Origin: JAVVVD01 sp036652795
GTDB taxonomy: Bacteria > Bacillota > Clostridia > Christensenellales > CAG-138
Direction of reading: 5' to 3'
Length of the DNA: 64,000 bases
NCBI GenBank assembly: GCA_036652795.1
Contig: JAVVVD010000002.1
Coordinates: forward strand, 1 to 64,000
How positions within the stretch are numbered: position 1 is the stretch's first letter; the number at the start of each line of letters is the position of its first letter. A program made the translations under genes and the position numbers. Shown in pieces: positions 50,688-59,270 of the stretch. Below the pieces are notes generated by a model. It saw only the letters and a program-made list of their open reading frames with translations. It did no database searches and was not told the DNA's origin.

Positions 50688-52628
50688 ATGAACATCACAT
50701 TGCCCGATGGCTCCGTACATCAATACGATGAAGGCATATCCGCGCTGGATATTGCTCAAAGCATAAGCCCTCGCCTTAAAAAGGCCACACTCGCAGCCGA
50801 GCTTGATGGCGAACGTATCGATGCGTTTGCGCCCATTCACGGTGACCATCAGCTAAAGCTGCTAACATTTGCCGATGAAAACGGGCGCTGGGCCTACCGC
50901 CATACCGCTTCGCATTTGCTAGCTCAGGCAGTAAAGCACCTGTATCCCGCAGCTAAGCTTGCAATAGGTCCGGCTATTGAAAACGGCTTCTATTATGACT
51001 TTGATACCACGGTGCCATTTACTCAGGATGATCTATCTGCAATCGAAAAGGAAATCGAAAAGATATCCGCCGCAGATCTGCCGCTTGAGCGCTTTGAGCT
51101 GCCTCGCATCGAGGCCATCGAATATATGCGTAAGCTTGACGAACCATATAAGGTTGAACTTATTAACGACCTGCCCGAGGATGCTGTGATAAGCTTCTAC
51201 CGCCAGGGTGACTTCGTTGATCTTTGCGCGGGACCTCATGTGCCAAGCACCGGCAAGATTAAAAACGTAAAACTTATGAGTATCGCCGGCGCATACTGGC
51301 GTGGAAGTGAAAAAAACAAGATGCTCCAGCGCATATATGGCACTGCTTTTGAAAAGCGTGCCGAGCTGGATGAATATATCGCCCGTATAGAGGAAGCAAA
51401 AAAACGCGATCACAATAAGCTTGGCCGTGAGCTTGAGCTATTTACCACTGTTGATGTAATCGGCCAGGGTCTGCCCATACTGCTGCCCAAGGGCGCGCGC
51501 GTAATACAGCTGTTACAGCGATTTGTTGAGGATGAGGAGCAGCGGCGCGGCTATATGCTCACCAAAACTCCATTTATGGCCAAGAGAGAGCTGTATAAAA
51601 TCTCCGGCCATTGGGATCACTACCGCGATGGTATGTTCATTATGGGCGACCCGGACGATGAACAGGCCGAGGTGTTTGCTTTGCGTCCCATGACCTGCCC
51701 CTTCCAATTCATGGCATACCTTAACCGCTCACGCTCTTACCGTGATCTGCCACTGCGCTACAACGAGACCTCCACCCTATTCCGTAATGAATCCTCCGGC
51801 GAAATGCACGGCCTTATCCGCGTACGCCAGTTTACCATATCAGAGGGACATCTTGCATGCCGCCCGGATCAGGTTGAAAATGAATTTAAGGGATGCCTGG
51901 ATCTTGCCAAGTTTATGATAACAACCCTTGGCTTTGAAAACGACGTAACATATCAGTTCTCCAAATGGGATGAGAACAACACTGATAAGTACATAGGATC
52001 TAAGGAGAACTGGGAGTCCACGCAGAATACCATGCGTAACATACTCAACGATATTGGCGTCGATTTTGTTGAGGTTGATGGAGAAGCAGCGTTCTACGGT
52101 CCAAAGCTGGATATTCAGATAAAGAACGTGCATGGAAAAGAGGATACGCTAATCACCATACAGATCGACTTCCAGCTTGCCGAAAGATTTGGAATGGTAT
52201 ATACGGACAGCGATGGTGAAAAGAAATACCCTGTAGTCATACACCGCACCAGCATAGGCTGCTATGAGCGCACGCTGGCACTGCTTATCGAAAAATATGC
52301 CGGCGCGCTGCCGACATGGCTTGCCCCCGTGCAGGTCAAGGTGCTTCCGCTTACCGATCGCACGGCAGATGCCTCTGATAAGATACGCCTTGAACTTGAA
52401 AAATACGGTGTGCGTGCCGAATGCGACCCGCGCAATGAGAAGATCGGCTTCAAGATACGCGAGGCGCAGATGCAGAAAATTCCATACATGCTTGTTATCG
52501 GCGATAAAGAGATTGAAAACGGTGTTGTCGCTGTAAGAAGCCGTAAGGATGGCGACCTTGGTACGATGCCGCTAGACGCGTTTATAAAAGATCTTGTTGC
52601 GGAAATCGCAGCCAAAAGTCATGACTGA
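50688..52628 (+). CDS. thrS: threonyl-tRNA synthetase
   Basis: A 646-residue class II synthetase. The TGS domain (about 1-62) begins MNITLPDGSVHQYDEGISAL. The editing domain has HTASHLLAQAV (HxxxH) and DFVDLCAGPHVPSTG. The catalytic core has motif 2 (RNESSGEMHGLIRVRQFTIS) and motif 3 (HRTSIGCYERTLALLIEKY). The anticodon-binding domain ends the protein. I start at 50688 because TTGGAGG lies eight bases upstream; the open frame reads back through the leader terminator. It is controlled by the T-box directly upstream. Confidence 0.97.
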   Translation: MNITLPDGSVHQYDEGISALDIAQSISPRLKKATLAAELDGERIDAFAPIHGDHQLKLLTFADENGRWAYRHTASHLLAQAVKHLYPAAKLAIGPAIENGFYYDFDTTVPFTQDDLSAIEKEIEKISAADLPLERFELPRIEAIEYMRKLDEPYKVELINDLPEDAVISFYRQGDFVDLCAGPHVPSTGKIKNVKLMSIAGAYWRGSEKNKMLQRIYGTAFEKRAELDEYIARIEEAKKRDHNKLGRELELFTTVDVIGQGLPILLPKGARVIQLLQRFVEDEEQRRGYMLTKTPFMAKRELYKISGHWDHYRDGMFIMGDPDDEQAEVFALRPMTCPFQFMAYLNRSRSYRDLPLRYNETSTLFRNESSGEMHGLIRVRQFTISEGHLACRPDQVENEFKGCLDLAKFMITTLGFENDVTYQFSKWDENNTDKYIGSKENWESTQNTMRNILNDIGVDFVEVDGEAAFYGPKLDIQIKNVHGKEDTLITIQIDFQLAERFGMVYTDSDGEKKYPVVIHRTSIGCYERTLALLIEKYAGALPTWLAPVQVKVLPLTDRTADASDKIRLELEKYGVRAECDPRNEKIGFKIREAQMQKIPYMLVIGDKEIENGVVAVRSRKDGDLGTMPLDAFIKDLVAEIAAKSHD

Positions 52629-52637
52629 TTAGCATGT

Positions 52638-52672
52638 GCGCCCCCGCTTATTTTGCGGGGGCGCTGTGTTTT
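52638..52672. terminator. terminator after thrS
   Basis: The perfect 10-bp arms GCGCCCCCGC and GCGGGGGCGC around TTATTTT, then TGTGTTTTTT. It also separates the convergent Cys-rich gene at 52679. Confidence 0.85.
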
Positions 52673-52678
52673 TTGGCG

Positions 52679-53332
52679 TCAGCACAGGCAATTAGGTACG
52701 TTTTTAAATTTAAACGTCCCATGCAAGGTTATGTTAGTCTTTTCAGAGCAGCCGCATGGTTGGGTTTTTACATCGATGCAGGTTTCAATATCCGAGCATT
52801 TTAAGCCTTCCAGCTCAGCGTCACAATCCTTACATGTATACCCTATAACCTCATCCACCATTGTGCTGCCACTTACGCTCAACGGCACTTTGCACCCACA
52901 AGCAGCCTTGACGCTACCCACACTCATTATATACGGTATAGCGCCCGTAAGGCTGATCTTATACACCTTTATCGGGCAGCAACCGCCGCATGGTAGTTCG
53001 GCATCCATCATTTCTTCTGTTATGGTATAGCCTAGAAAACTTGTGTCATACGCTATACATGCCGAAGAAGCCGATATCCCCGAGGGATCAAAGGATTCAT
53101 GTAGCGTAAGGGTTTCGCAGAAATTCACGCAGTGTGTGCATTTGGGATCTGGGCGTGGGCGGTTATGGCATTCATTATGGTTATGATCATCGCATTTATC
53201 ACAACGGGGCGTGCAGCAGCGATTTTCCTCATTATGTTTGTCACAGTCCCCCCCATCGCGCGGGACTGTATCGCAACATGGACATTTGGGCTGGCATTCC
53301 GTGCCACTATAAGGTTGCCTTATCATTATCAT
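52679..53332 (-). CDS. cysteine-rich protein of unknown function, possible spore-coat protein
   Basis: A 217-residue protein. The first 70 residues are packed with Cys and His (CQPKCPCCDT, CCTPRCDKCDDHNHNECH, CTHCVNFC). The remaining 145 look like a beta-rich globular domain (LTLHESFDPSGISASSACIA ... ITLHGTFKFKNVPNC) with further pairs such as CGGCC, CGC and CKDC. There is no signal peptide. The ribosome binding site GGAG is close to the ATG. TCATATT lies upstream where a sigma-E -35 would be, but the -10 is poor. I do not recognise a family. The Cys content resembles coat or exosporium proteins. Confidence 0.65.
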   Translation of the reverse strand: MIMIRQPYSGTECQPKCPCCDTVPRDGGDCDKHNEENRCCTPRCDKCDDHNHNECHNRPRPDPKCTHCVNFCETLTLHESFDPSGISASSACIAYDTSFLGYTITEEMMDAELPCGGCCPIKVYKISLTGAIPYIMSVGSVKAACGCKVPLSVSGSTMVDEVIGYTCKDCDAELEGLKCSDIETCIDVKTQPCGCSEKTNITLHGTFKFKNVPNCLC

Positions 53333-53423
53333 CTATCTCCTTTTTATACTTTTGACATATCGAGTTGTTATATAATATGAAAAAGCATCTGTATGTGCAT
53401 CTGCACAATATGGGAATTATGTG

Positions 53424-53452
53424 TTGACAACGCCAAAATGAGCAAGTATAAT
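53424..53452 (+). promoter_or_regulatory. promoter of tRNA-Leu
   Basis: TTGACA (53424-53429), 17 bases, TATAAT (53447-53452), a perfect sigma-A consensus 32 bases before the tRNA. Confidence 0.85.
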
Positions 53453-53483
53453 TGGATTTGTCAGTTGAAAAACAACGAGACAA

Positions 53484-53566
53484 GCGGTCGTGGCGAAATC
53501 GGCAGACGCGTACGTTTAAGGGGCGTATGGGAGACCATATGGGTTCAAGTCCCATCGACCGCACCA
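53484..53566 (+). tRNA. tRNA-Leu(AAG)
   Basis: The acceptor arms GCGGTCG and CGACCGC pair perfectly. The D arm is typical of leucine (GGCGAAATCGGCAGACGC). The anticodon stem TACGT/GCGTA holds the loop TTAAGGG, giving anticodon AAG. The long variable arm is TGG-GAGA-CCA, the T arm ATGGG-TTCAAGT-CCCAT, and CCA is encoded. Open frames that read through this tRNA are not genes. Confidence 0.93.
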
Positions 53567-53574
53567 AAAAAAGA

Positions 53575-53608
53575 CCTATTTTCCGCCAAGTGGAAAATAG
53601 GCCTTTTT
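53575..53608 (+). terminator. terminator of tRNA-Leu
   Basis: The arms CCTATTTTCC and GGAAAATAGG with a 7-base loop, then CCTTTTTCT. Confidence 0.85.
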
Positions 53609-53679
53609 CTATAATCGAAAGTATGCTACACTCTGGCAAAGATTATTTATATTTCACGACAAGGCATAAGGAGTATATC

Positions 53680-54126
53680 ATGGATTGGATTAATATATAC
53701 GGCTTGATATTTATTATAATATTTATGATTCCTAATATTATTTTTGCAATGAAAAATAAGGATGGATTTGATAATTTATGGCACAATAAAGTGGTTGAGA
53801 TACTTGAACAAATTGGGCGTTTTAGTTGTATAACATTTATGGTTGTAAATATACCTTTCACCTGGTTCGGTTTTTGGTTTGAAGGTGCATTGTCGATTTA
53901 TCTGGTAGTTAATAGTTGTCTTACAGTCGCCTATTGCACAATATGGTTTGTATGCTTTCACAAAAACAGTGTGTTTAGAGCTCTCATGCTTTCAATCCTT
54001 CCATCAATAATTTTTCTATTCAGTGGAGTACTGATTTTGTCGATTCCGCTAATAATTGCAGCAATCATTTTCGCGCCATGCCATATACTTATAAGCTATA
54101 AAAATGCAACTTTAGTCAAGAAATAA
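53680..54126 (+). CDS. integral membrane protein, 148 residues, function unknown
   Basis: The ATG has AAGGAG eight bases upstream. The protein has four hydrophobic segments (IYGLIFIIIFMIPNIIFAM; FSCITFMVVNIPFTWFGFWF; SIYLVVNSCLTVAYCTIWF; a long last one ending LIIAAIIFAPCHILI). Between the first two lies NKDGFDNLWHNKVVEILEQI. It is more AT-rich than its neighbours, which may reflect recent acquisition. It stands alone. No family is named with confidence. Confidence 0.65.
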   Translation: MDWINIYGLIFIIIFMIPNIIFAMKNKDGFDNLWHNKVVEILEQIGRFSCITFMVVNIPFTWFGFWFEGALSIYLVVNSCLTVAYCTIWFVCFHKNSVFRALMLSILPSIIFLFSGVLILSIPLIIAAIIFAPCHILISYKNATLVKK

Positions 54127-54416
54127 AAATAAGTTCTTGGCAAGATTATGAGCATAATCTCCCCAAAACATAAATCTTTTTCTCTCCATTTTCACAAAAT
54201 AAAAGCCCAGATAATCTCTGGTTTTTTATTTTATCTTACCTTGTATTTGTGGGATCATATGTGTATTCTATACAGTGCAAATATCATGTGCGAAAAATAC
54301 TTGTATTGTATGCTAGAATAAAATACGATACACGCGTCATATTCCTATATCTTTTATTCCCCATTAACACAAACGCGGCGGCCGCTTCTTTTTAAAACGA
54401 CCGCCGTATATGTTGT
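54127..54416. other. intergenic region with two terminator-like hairpins
   Basis: CCAGATAATCTCTGG followed by TTTTTTATTTT at 54207-54232 ends the membrane-protein gene. A GC-rich inverted repeat at about 54372-54408 (arms GCGGCGG/CCGCCGT, leftward T run GTTTGTGTT) ends rsfS. Nothing else is seen. Confidence 0.6.
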
Positions 54417-54788
54417 TTACTCCTGTGCATGTTCCTTTGAATAATCTATACATCCCCTTGGATCATCTGCCCAAAGCCGCTCCATATTGTAATACTCGCG
54501 TTCATCAGGATTAAATATATGCACCAGTATGTTACCGAAATCTATAACTATCCAGCGCCCATCCTGCTGACCCTCCTTGCGCCTAAGCTCTAGGCCAAGC
54601 TCAGTGTATCTTCCATCAAGCTCATCGCAAAGCGTTTTGACCTGAACCGATGAATGTCCGCTGCATATAATGAACCATTCGGCGATTATTGTCTTATCCG
54701 CCACATACAGCGCCTTGATATCCACCGCCTTCTTATTATCCAGCATCTCGCAAAGCTTGAGCACCTGCTCCCGTGTTTTTTCGTCCAA
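54417..54788 (-). CDS. rsfS: ribosomal silencing factor RsfS
   Basis: A 123-residue protein that binds uL14 and blocks subunit joining under starvation. Typical stretches are ADKTIIAEWFIICSGHSSVQVKT (short pieces shared with the family) and DGRWIVIDFGNILVHIFNPDEREYYNMERLW. The best start is the TTG at 54788, with AAAGGAGG seven bases upstream; an ATG 24 bases earlier lacks a site. It starts 14 bases inside or after the end of the NadD-YqeK gene, an order common in Bacillota. Confidence 0.93.
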   Translation of the reverse strand: MDEKTREQVLKLCEMLDNKKAVDIKALYVADKTIIAEWFIICSGHSSVQVKTLCDELDGRYTELGLELRRKEGQQDGRWIVIDFGNILVHIFNPDEREYYNMERLWADDPRGCIDYSKEHAQE

Positions 54789-54801
54789 TGTTTCCCCTCC
54801 T

Positions 54802-55953
54802 TTATAACTCATTGTTTATTATGTATTCCCTTGCAGCCAATATTGTATTATCTAACAGCTCACCTTTTTGTTCAACATGCAGCATATTACGCTCCATGCA
54901 CATAAGCACCGCTTTGTTTAGGTTGCTTTGAGCCATCTCCCTTATTGGTACAAGCCCGTCATAGTCACGTGTAGGTTCGATTTTATCTGCAAGGTAGATT
55001 ATCTTATCCAGCTTGCTCATCCCCACCCTGCACGTTGTATGGCAGCGTATCGCAGTAAGTATATCTTCATCTGTTACCGAGTATTCGCGTTGCGCCACCA
55101 GAGCTCCCAATGGGCCGTGCAATAGTGCAAAAGCGCACTTTCCAATATTCAATCCCAGTTTGTCAGCCAATTCAAGTTGCTCTTGCTTTGACCGCTTGGC
55201 GCAGTCGTGCAACAGCGCTGCAATTCTAGCCTTTTGCGCATCCGCGCCAAATCTGTGTGCAAGCTCTATCGCCGCAGCCATCGTTCCGGCAGTATGACGG
55301 TATCTTTCATATTTCAACGTCGCTCTAAGCTTTTCCTGCATGTCCACAATTTTTTCCGGCACATACAGCGCACTCTCATATATGTATTCCTGCACAGCAT
55401 ATGGCACCAGGCTGCTTATCGGCCGCGCATCCCGCACGGCCTCACGCACCATTGTGGACGATATATCCGGCCCGCAGAACATTGAAAGCCGCACATCCGC
55501 ACCATAATCGGCAATAAGACGCCCCGCCGCACCATTAAGGCTGCCCGTTACCCCTGGCCTCTCCACACCTATAAAGGCCGTTTCTCTGAGCAGCGCCTCC
55601 GGCTGATACCACGATGCAAGGCTGTTGAGCATATCCGCGCCCACTATGCAATATATCTGTGCGCCGGCATAACGCGCCTTCAGCTCGCGTACCGTATCCA
55701 CAGTATAGCTCTTACCCTTCCTAAGCATCTCTATATCAGAGGCTTTGATGCCAGGTTTACCGTGCAACGCCAGTTTTGTCATTTCGTACCGTTTAAGTGC
55801 CGCAACATCATCCGCCACCTGTTTATGTGGTGGATCCATTGCCACAATAAACAATATTTCATCAAGCGCGAATTCTGTTTTCAATGCCTCCGCTATGGCA
55901 ATATGTCCGTTGTGTATTGGATTAAAGCTTCCGCCAAGCATAGCAATGCGCAT
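54802..55953 (-). CDS. fusion of nicotinate-nucleotide adenylyltransferase NadD and HD-domain hydrolase YqeK
   Basis: A 383-residue protein. Residues 1-195 are NadD, which makes nicotinate adenine dinucleotide: LGGSFNPIHNGHIAIAE holds the nucleotidyltransferase HxGH site, and SSTMVREAV the ISSTxxR motif. Residues 205-383 are YqeK, a diadenosine tetraphosphate hydrolase in other Bacillota: YRHTAGTMAAA, ALLHDCAK (HD pair), LLHGPLGA and IRCHTT, YLADKIEPTRDYDG. In most relatives these are two adjacent genes. No stop or frameshift lies at the join. The start has GGAGAATAAT in front of the ATG. Confidence 0.92.
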   Translation of the reverse strand: MRIAMLGGSFNPIHNGHIAIAEALKTEFALDEILFIVAMDPPHKQVADDVAALKRYEMTKLALHGKPGIKASDIEMLRKGKSYTVDTVRELKARYAGAQIYCIVGADMLNSLASWYQPEALLRETAFIGVERPGVTGSLNGAAGRLIADYGADVRLSMFCGPDISSTMVREAVRDARPISSLVPYAVQEYIYESALYVPEKIVDMQEKLRATLKYERYRHTAGTMAAAIELAHRFGADAQKARIAALLHDCAKRSKQEQLELADKLGLNIGKCAFALLHGPLGALVAQREYSVTDEDILTAIRCHTTCRVGMSKLDKIIYLADKIEPTRDYDGLVPIREMAQSNLNKAVLMCMERNMLHVEQKGELLDNTILAAREYIINNEL

Positions 55954-56108
55954 GTATTATTCTCCATAAGGCCACGCGGCCGAATTTATACCTTTTTTGG
56001 ATTATACATCAAATCCGCGTCAAAGTATACTCAATGCGCTATTGCGCGGGAAATTAGGGCATGTATATTTTATGCATAATTGCCAAAAATATAGGTGAGG
56101 TGATTTTT

Positions 56109-56954
56109 ATGAAGCAAAAGCGCACTATCCTTCGCTATTACAAGCGCAGACTATACGGCGGACGTAGCATTCTCGCCCGAGCGGTAGATTTTCTGGCGCT
56201 CAGGTGTATCGCGCTTCTGGCGTGCTATTTCTGGTTTTCCACCTTGCTTAAAAACACGGTGCTCTCTTGGCTGCTATCAGCGATTGCGCTTGGCATAATA
56301 TGCGTGGCGGCAGAGCTGTATAAGAGCATCCGGCTGGAAAAATTCATGCAAAAAGAGCGTAAGGCGCTTAAAGAGCGCGCATTCTATGAGCGGCTGCTCA
56401 CCATGCCGCGTCAGGAATATTCTGCTTTGATACGCGAGCACATCAAGGCCTACTCCGATGAGTACAAGCGTGATTGTCTGGTGTATCCGCTTCAGCAGGC
56501 CGCTAATGTCACTCAAGACACTGTGCTTTCAGTATATCGTGCCGCACAAAGCAAGGGTTGCTCATGCGCAGTGATATTCACTATATCAGAGCCCGACAAG
56601 GCCGCTGAGGAATGCGTGCGCCATTATGCGGGCATTCCAATATCTTTTCACTCGGCACTGCTGCTTGCAAACGATAATCCTGATATGCTCGCAAGTGACG
56701 AGGATCTTGATGCATTGCTGTTACGTATAATAGCTGATGAAGCTGTAGCTCATAAAAAAGCTGTATCCGAACCGTTTAAATCCATCAGGATACGCCGCTA
56801 TATACTTGTGGCTCTTGCGCTTTTTCTTGCATCGTTTTTTGTAAAGTATACGCTATATTATCGGTTGCTCGCTGCCGCATGCATCAGTTTCGGTGCAATT
56901 GCATGGTGGATTGGCGCATTTGCGCACGGCAGCAAACAGTTAGATAATCGCTGA
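56109..56954 (+). CDS. membrane protein of unknown function, 281 residues
   Basis: A basic N-terminus (KQKRTILRYYKRRLYGGRS) is followed by two membrane segments at about 25-75 and two more at about 228-270. The cytosolic middle (about 80-225) has charged helices and a strand-like part (CSCAVIFTISEPDKAAEECV) that could be a nuclease-like or Rossmann-like core. I do not assign it. The ATG has GGTGAGGTG five bases upstream. It converges with yhbY. Confidence 0.6.
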   Translation: MKQKRTILRYYKRRLYGGRSILARAVDFLALRCIALLACYFWFSTLLKNTVLSWLLSAIALGIICVAAELYKSIRLEKFMQKERKALKERAFYERLLTMPRQEYSALIREHIKAYSDEYKRDCLVYPLQQAANVTQDTVLSVYRAAQSKGCSCAVIFTISEPDKAAEECVRHYAGIPISFHSALLLANDNPDMLASDEDLDALLLRIIADEAVAHKKAVSEPFKSIRIRRYILVALALFLASFFVKYTLYYRLLAAACISFGAIAWWIGAFAHGSKQLDNR

Positions 56955-56968
56955 TTAAATTAGCCGCA

Positions 56969-57256
56969 TCATACGAGCAGTTTAGGGGCGTCATGGTTGC
57001 GCCTATATAGCACAAACTTACGGCCTATAGCCTGTACAGGCTCTGCGCGCAGCGCTTTTGCCAGCGTATCACATGCCTCGTGCGCTGTTGTTTCCGCTGT
57101 TTCCAGCACGCTTACCTTTATCAGTTCGCGGGCTGAGAGCACATCGTCAAGTTGTTTTATCAGCTCCTCACCAATCCCACCCTTGCCTATCTGCAATACT
57201 GGTGAAATCCCGTTTGCCATTGCGCGCAATGTTGCGCGCTGCTTGCTGTTAAGCAT
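56969..57256 (-). CDS. yhbY: YhbY-family RNA-binding protein
   Basis: A 95-residue CRS1-YhbY (CRM) domain protein linked to ribosome assembly. It begins LNSKQRATLRAMANGISPVL, then QIGKGGI (the GxxG RNA-binding loop), ARELIKVSVLETAETTAHEA and ends QAIGRKFVLYRRN. The length is typical. It follows obg by 20 bases, a usual pairing in Bacillota. Confidence 0.92.
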   Translation of the reverse strand: MLNSKQRATLRAMANGISPVLQIGKGGIGEELIKQLDDVLSARELIKVSVLETAETTAHEACDTLAKALRAEPVQAIGRKFVLYRRNHDAPKLLV

Positions 57257-57276
57257 ATGTTTCCGTCTCCTGTCCT

Positions 57277-58545
57277 TTATTCAACAAAGTCAAATTCCCA
57301 TTCGCCCATTCTCACAGTACTATCCTCGGTTGCACCACGTCTGCGCAGCTCATCTATTATGCCTTCCTTAACAAGGTATTGTTGGAATCTGCGCATGGAA
57401 GTTTCATCGTCCGCATATGTTGTATCCAGCAGATATTCCACGCTTCCACCCGTTATCACAAATATATCACCATCCATATTTATCTCAAAGCCCGGCTCAT
57501 ATTTTTGATTTTGAATTATATCCTCCTCTTCAAATTCAAACGTCTTTGGCAGTGTGTCCAGCGTTTTGACGATTTCATCCAGCAATGCGTCAAATCCGGT
57601 TACGGTAGCTGCCGATACGGCAAATACCTTGTCGCCTGATTTTTCCAATTCTCTTGTGAAGCGTTCAAGGTTATCCTGTGCGCCGGTTATGTCCATTTTA
57701 TTTGCAACAACCAGCTGTGGCAGCTTATACAGGCGCTCGCTATAGCGTTTAAGCTCTGTTTTTATCTGCCTATAATCCTCAAGCGGATCTCGGTCCTCGC
57801 AGCCCGATATATCCACCACATGTACTAATATCCTTGTGCGCTCTACGTGCCGCAAAAAATCATGGCCCAGCCCTGCGCCATCCGCAGCGCCCTCGATAAG
57901 GCCGGGGATATCTGCAAGTACGAACGTGCGCTCATAGCGCTTCACCACGCCAAGGTTAGGCGTAAGTGTAGTGAAGTGGTAGTTGGCTATCTTAGGCCTG
58001 GCGCTGGTCAACACAGAGAGTATGGTGGACTTGCCAACGTTTGGAAGCCCCACAAGTCCAACATCAGCTATTGTTTTAAGCTCCAGTTCAACCTCATGCT
58101 CCAGTGTTTTTTGACCCGGCTGCGAAAAGCGCGGCGCCTGGCGCGTAGGTGTTGCGAATCTGGCATTTCCTCTGCCGCCGCGTCCTCCGTGTAGCACTAT
58201 CTTCTCGCGGTTAGGGCGGTTCATATCCGCAACTATGCGGCCGCTATCAATATCGCGCACCAGCGTACCTACAGGTACCTTTACAATCAAATCAACCCCA
58301 TTTTTTCCGCGTGAAAGCTTGGCCTTACCATTTTCTCCCCGTTCAGCACGATAATGGCGCATAAATTTAAAGTCCAGCAGCGTATTCATAGTTGGATCGG
58401 CTATAAACACAACATTACCGCCAACGCCACCATCTCCACCGTCAGGGCCGCCACGGGACACATATTTTTCCCTATGGAACGACGAAAAGCCATCCCCGCC
58501 GTCCCCTGATTTGATAATTATTTTCGCTTTATCAACAAATTGCAT
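57277..58545 (-). CDS. obg: GTPase Obg/CgtA
   Basis: A 422-residue GTPase of ribosome assembly and stress control. The glycine-rich OBG domain (1-158) has SGDGGDGFSSFHREK and GGPDGGDGGVGGNV. The G domain has VGLPNVGKSTILSVL at about 165-179, LADIPGLIEGAADGAGLG and VANKMD. The C-terminal OCT domain (about 345-422) is present, as usual in Gram-positive Obg. The start ATG overlaps the nth stop (TAATG), suggesting coupling. Confidence 0.96.
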   Translation of the reverse strand: MQFVDKAKIIIKSGDGGDGFSSFHREKYVSRGGPDGGDGGVGGNVVFIADPTMNTLLDFKFMRHYRAERGENGKAKLSRGKNGVDLIVKVPVGTLVRDIDSGRIVADMNRPNREKIVLHGGRGGRGNARFATPTRQAPRFSQPGQKTLEHEVELELKTIADVGLVGLPNVGKSTILSVLTSARPKIANYHFTTLTPNLGVVKRYERTFVLADIPGLIEGAADGAGLGHDFLRHVERTRILVHVVDISGCEDRDPLEDYRQIKTELKRYSERLYKLPQLVVANKMDITGAQDNLERFTRELEKSGDKVFAVSAATVTGFDALLDEIVKTLDTLPKTFEFEEEDIIQNQKYEPGFEINMDGDIFVITGGSVEYLLDTTYADDETSMRRFQQYLVKEGIIDELRRRGATEDSTVRMGEWEFDFVE

Positions 58546-59204
58546 TATGTATGCTCTTTCCTCTCGATATTTTCCTTACAATACTCACTCACTGTGCATA
58601 TATCGCATTTGGGGTTGCGTGCCGCGCATACCCTTCTGCCGTGGAATATCAGCCAATGATGCGCAATAGACCATTGGTGCTCAGGTATACACTCCATAAG
58701 CTGCTTTTCAGTGTTTAGCACATCTTTCGCCTCTGCCAGTCCAAGCCTGTTCGCCACGCGAAACACGTGCGTGTCCACTGCTATTGCAGCTTGTCCAAAT
58801 GCGTTTGACACCACCACATTTGCGGTCTTGCGACCTACCCCGGGCAGTTGCATCAGCATATCCCTGTCCTGCGGAACTTCTCCGTCAAATCTCTCCACCA
58901 GGCGCCTGCTTGTTTCTATTATGTTCTTTCCTTTGGTTCTATAAAACCCACAGCTCTTAATATATGGCAAAAGCTCGTCCTCAGTAAGCTGTGCAAGCTG
59001 CTGTGCCGTAGAGTACTCTTCAAACAGCACACGCGTACACTTGTTCACCTGTTTGTCCGTACATTGGGCCGACAGCATGGTGGCTATAAGCAGTTCGAAC
59101 GGAGTAGTGAACTCAAGCTGAGGCGCGGCGTCAGGGTACGCCTCGCTCAGCCCATTCAATATCAATTTCGTACGCACCGCTTTTTTTGCCTTGCTCTCTT
59201 GCAT
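58545..59204 (-). CDS. nth: endonuclease III (DNA glycosylase/AP lyase)
   Basis: A 219-residue base-excision repair enzyme. The helix-hairpin-helix with the catalytic Lys is MQLPGVGRKTANVVVSNAFG at about 113-132, and VDTHVFRVANRLGL carries the catalytic Asp. The iron-sulfur cluster cysteines are in CAARNPKCDICTVSEYC (C-x6-C-x2-C-x5-C). The length is standard. The start has GGAGG six bases upstream. It is first of nth-obg-yhbY. Confidence 0.95.
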   Translation of the reverse strand: MQESKAKKAVRTKLILNGLSEAYPDAAPQLEFTTPFELLIATMLSAQCTDKQVNKCTRVLFEEYSTAQQLAQLTEDELLPYIKSCGFYRTKGKNIIETSRRLVERFDGEVPQDRDMLMQLPGVGRKTANVVVSNAFGQAAIAVDTHVFRVANRLGLAEAKDVLNTEKQLMECIPEHQWSIAHHWLIFHGRRVCAARNPKCDICTVSEYCKENIERKEHT

Positions 59205-59270
59205 AGCTTCCTCCGATTTCGCCGTATATACATATTATCAATTATATACGCCAAGGCCCTCGCTATCAAG

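Noticed and set aside
53452..53680. N-terminal extension of the 148-residue membrane protein
   Set aside because: It reads through tRNA-Leu and its terminator. The ATG at 53680 has a proper ribosome binding site.
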